Below are positions 60,826-64,000 of a DNA stretch of 64,000 nucleotides, piece by piece. Origin of the DNA: Hyalella azteca (lineage: Eukaryota > Arthropoda > Malacostraca > Amphipoda > Hyalellidae); contig NW_025930633.1 of NCBI RefSeq assembly GCF_000764305.2, forward strand, positions 186,001 to 250,000, read 5' to 3'. A program made the position numbers and the translations under genes. Each line of letters opens with the position of its first letter. Position 1 is the first letter of the stretch. The notes under the pieces were generated by a model. That model had not been told where the DNA came from. It saw only the letters and a list, made by a program, of their open reading frames with translations, and did not search any database.

Positions 60826-62265
60826 ATTGTTCTTATATGATTACTATTGAATAGGCATTCCAATTTCGCATGTCGGGTGGTCGTTATGGATATATTCACG
60901 GATGGTAAATTCGGACATTAGCCGTTTGCTGAGCACCAATCGGACACCTGACAGCGTGTAAAATGAATTACTGATATGGTAACATGAAATTCTGTTCTGC
61001 CTATCAAAAAGACTGATTAGAGCACGGCTCTATTTTCGATAATTGGTTCATCAAACGCCAGATGTCCGGCAATGGAGCGACCGACACGACTTCTGCCAGA
61101 GACAAAGTTTAGATGGAATAATCACGGTCTCTCCCGATAACACCTCCTCTGTGTCGCTGGATTGAATGCGAAATAGAAGTATTCCTAAAGTTGAAAGTGA
61201 AGTGAATAGGAACGATAGAAACTAAAAGTCGTTGGATCGGACGTTGTAAGTTCTCGATAACTCCTTTAGAGGGCGTAATATTATATGCGTTATTGTAAGT
61301 GATCCTGATCCGTTTTTGTAAGTGATTCAGGAGTGAATGAAAACAATTGGAAAGAGAAAAAACCTGGCATCATTGGATCAATTATGACACTTTATTATTT
61401 AGTCAATAATCTTAAGCCGATTAATATAAATAAACCGGAGAACCGTAATATATATAGATTGACATATCTATGTCATTCATATATATATATATGAATGACA
61501 ATGTGGTCATGGTTTACTTAGAGATTGTATCGCATTTAATCACCACAAAATTTCATAATTATGACATGAATTAAAGTACAGCTTGTTAAGTTTTATTAAC
61601 AATCGTTATGAGTTCAAAATTATTGGGTAGTATCCAATGCTGCATGATAAATAAATTAATTTCAATGTTACTTAATAAATACTAGATATCAAATAGACTA
61701 TAATTAAGTTTTATTTTCACTTATAACTATCATTCCGTTTGATTTACATTATAAACTAGTCCAACATTGTTTAATTTTGACATTATTATAACATTTACAT
61801 GGTTGTCACGCACATTTGAAACAATGAACATATTATTCATGCTAAAAACGGCCTAGTAGCTTTACAATATCATATTAATAGTGTTTTCATCTCAAACTAT
61901 CTCAATATTATAATATAATTAATCTCAAAGTATTTACAGTTTCGTTGGCAAAAATACTAAAATCAATATGTGAGTATGTAAAAAAACAACATCAACTAAA
62001 TATTTTTTATTACACTCAATAATGAGGGTAACGAGTTTTAACAAGTGGCCGGTGAAATTAGATCTTGATTTGGTTTTTGCTTTTTATTCATAGTAATAGC
62101 CTATGCCGTTGCAGAATATATATTTGATTTCATTCTATCATTTTGCTATTGGAGAAATTTAAAGGAATCATCATTGTGTAATATGGAATTGAAAAGTCAT
62201 GATTGTATGTTATGAAGATTAGAGTTAATGGACGTGTTGAAATGCTACGAAAATAAACGATTACA
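60826..62265. other. Non-coding, with a 30-bp perfect palindrome
   Basis: 61471-61500 is TGTCATTCATATATA followed by its exact inverse. Otherwise AT-rich, nothing recognised. Confidence 0.6.
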
Positions 62266-62448
62266 TTTTTAGCGCATTTTCTCATTTATGGAAAAAATTC
62301 ACTATTGTGCTTGCCATGTCAGTCCATCCGTCTGTATGTTTGTCCGTCTGTCAGTCCGTCCGTCTGTCCGTCCGTGACCTCAAGTTTTCGTCGACGAGAA
62401 AATGCGCTCTCTGTCACTCACTGCAGTGAATACTGAGTTATATTTTTT
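62266..62448 (+). mobile_element. Helentron-associated-like element (GTCY type), copy 7
   Basis: TTTTTAGCGCATTTTCTC, ATTCACTATTGTGC, a mixed GTCCGTCTGT tract, GTCGACGAGAAAATGCGC, CACTCACTGCAGTGAATAC and a TTATATTTTT tail. Confidence 0.87.
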
Positions 62449-62537
62449 ATGTTTATGCAGCAATATCAGCACAATTATATAATATAATTTTATATTATAG
62501 GAAAATATCCCGTAATTTCATCTTATTAAAAAGAACA

Positions 62538-64000
62538 TTGAAAACACTGAACAGTTCACTTTTTTGCCGAAAATTTAATCAATGATAATGATTGATGACA
62601 ATAATTGATCCAGGTTTAGGTTCCAAAAATCAAATTCAAATAAAGAATGATAAACTTTTCTCCCTGACTCTAATTGCAAATTTCCGCCTTGACTAGACGA
62701 CGATGGAAGGCAGAGAATGTTAGGCATTAACAAAATTCATCATAATTTCCATGTCATACTTGGTTGGGCATTGAAGCCTAATAGACGCGCGATCCAACAA
62801 TGAGATGAAAACAAAATGTGAAAGCTACCTCCAATAATCAAACCGTATTTTGTATCTATTGCCACTATTAACAGTACCTAACAATTGTCAACAAACACAG
62901 GGTTGCACTCAAAACTATAATAACATTGAAAAAAATTGCCAACAACTGACATCGTTCGATTAAAATTAGAGTTTCCAATCAAAACAATTTCCCTTCTGTA
63001 TGAAACGAAAACAACTCATACCCTTTAGGGATGGTCACTAAATTTTTAGTCGTCCTAAATCTTTTACTATTTTACCTTCAGAAATCTAATGGAAAGATTA
63101 ATTACAAAATTCGTACTCACATCAGAAGCTGAGAAAAAAACGGGACGAACTTAAGTTCAGATTGGGAAAAACTCCGATATTTTATATTTACTGCGCGAAT
63201 GAATTTCGAAGCATTTCAGTTCACTGCATCGCAGTAATTATTCATGTCCTTGGATAAGTGCAATGATCAACGGTAGCTGCTCATTTAGAGACTGACAAAG
63301 CAATTACGCAACGGATTTGCTAATGCATTTTCCTGTTTATTTTTTAGGGGACTTTTCAAAGTCCATCACAGGATTTAGATTTATATAAAAAATGTATCAT
63401 TTTCTGAATTCAGTGATGCAAATAGAAATTTCAGGTAAAAATAAATTTCTGCGTTTCATTTAAGAAAAGTTTGAGTCAACTGAAATAAAAACTTTCCTAA
63501 TTATCGCCAATTAAAATAAAATATATTGCTACCCGTATAAATACTATTTTTATTTACTTCTATTACCCAGTAAAAATAATATTCACAATAATTAATCGGA
63601 CCTAAGCTATCAATTATTTCAAGTAAACTGTGATTTATTAGAATGAATTACACCACTCATGTGGATTTCACTTTGCTTCTAATGGATCGCATAAGCAACA
63701 TATCAATAAATAGGTTCCTTTTTTTAACAGCAAAGTAGCATTGGAACCTCCTGCTGAAAAGCATCAATAACCAAGCTTTTTTCCGCGAATAAATCATCTT
63801 CTATTTTATCTTTTCTTATTTTTTCCGTTGTTCCTTTAGCTAAACATGAACAAAGAGTTGCTCATTCTTTGTGGCCCACACAAAAGTAACAAATCAAGCA
63901 TGTTTTTCCCCTATAAATTCATGAGCAAACTCTGAGGTTTCCCCAGAGACGAGCTTCATAGAAGAGAATTACATGGACATTCCCACAAGTTCAAGCAGCG
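62538..64000. repeat. Block Y', copy of 53171-54926, cut by the window end
   Basis: Diverged from block Y up to about 63703, then almost identical to the window end. It lacks the transposon at 53870-54068. No gene recognised. Confidence 0.88.

Noticed and set aside
1..64000. tRNA, 5S rRNA, spliceosomal RNA or CRISPR array
   Set aside because: No T-arm consensus with a matching acceptor stem, no conserved snRNA or 5S box was seen, and the tandem repeats lack the repeat-spacer pattern.

Overview
The window is AT-rich eukaryotic DNA, almost certainly from an arthropod. The main evidence is a split neuropeptide receptor gene on the minus strand. Its two visible coding exons join in frame and match the arthropod kinin (leucokinin) receptor family, with GT-AG introns at both boundaries. 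There are no bacterial-style operons, no long uninterrupted genes, and no tRNA or rRNA that I could recognise. I cannot name the species or the arthropod class from this sequence alone.

Layout. From 1 to 10.6 kb the DNA is non-coding, with a purine-rich minisatellite at 2.4-3.1 kb and one MITE at 4.1 kb. From 10.6 to 13.8 kb lies the 5' part of the kinin receptor gene, read leftwards: exon with start codon 13815-13276, intron 1 with two opposed MITEs, exon 2 at 11449-11273, then a roughly 167-bp tandem array that has copied the exon 2 splice donor several times. Exons for TM4-TM7 were not found and may lie beyond the left end. From 13.8 kb to the right end I recognise no host gene. This 50 kb is repeat-rich intergenic or intronic DNA.

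Mobile DNA. Four families are visible. (1) Seven copies of a 145-200 bp element with subterminal inverted repeats, a GTCY-type microsatellite and a terminal palindrome, resembling Helentron-associated elements of the DINE-1/mini-me type. (2) Four copies of a roughly 150 bp MITE with CCAGGGGCCATACTTTC-type inverted ends. (3) One 367-bp piggyBac-like MITE flanked by TTAA. (4) Two decayed C-terminal coding fragments of a retroelement that I read as Penelope-like, at 36.0-36.3 kb and 58.2-58.4 kb, the second broken by a 22-bp repeat expansion inside its own coding sequence.

Duplications and assembly. A diverged tandem duplication spans 28.4-32.8 kb, each unit ending in the same 22-bp minisatellite. 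A 615-bp block at 52.55-53.17 kb recurs almost unchanged at 55.11-55.73 kb, directly after a single N. The DNA that follows the first copy (53.17-54.93 kb) recurs at 62.54-64.00 kb. This suggests that two haplotypes were joined in tandem, although real segmental duplication is possible. A second N at 47268 sits between two 58-bp direct repeats. Most coding-looking short reading frames in the window are translations of minisatellites or of the MITEs.
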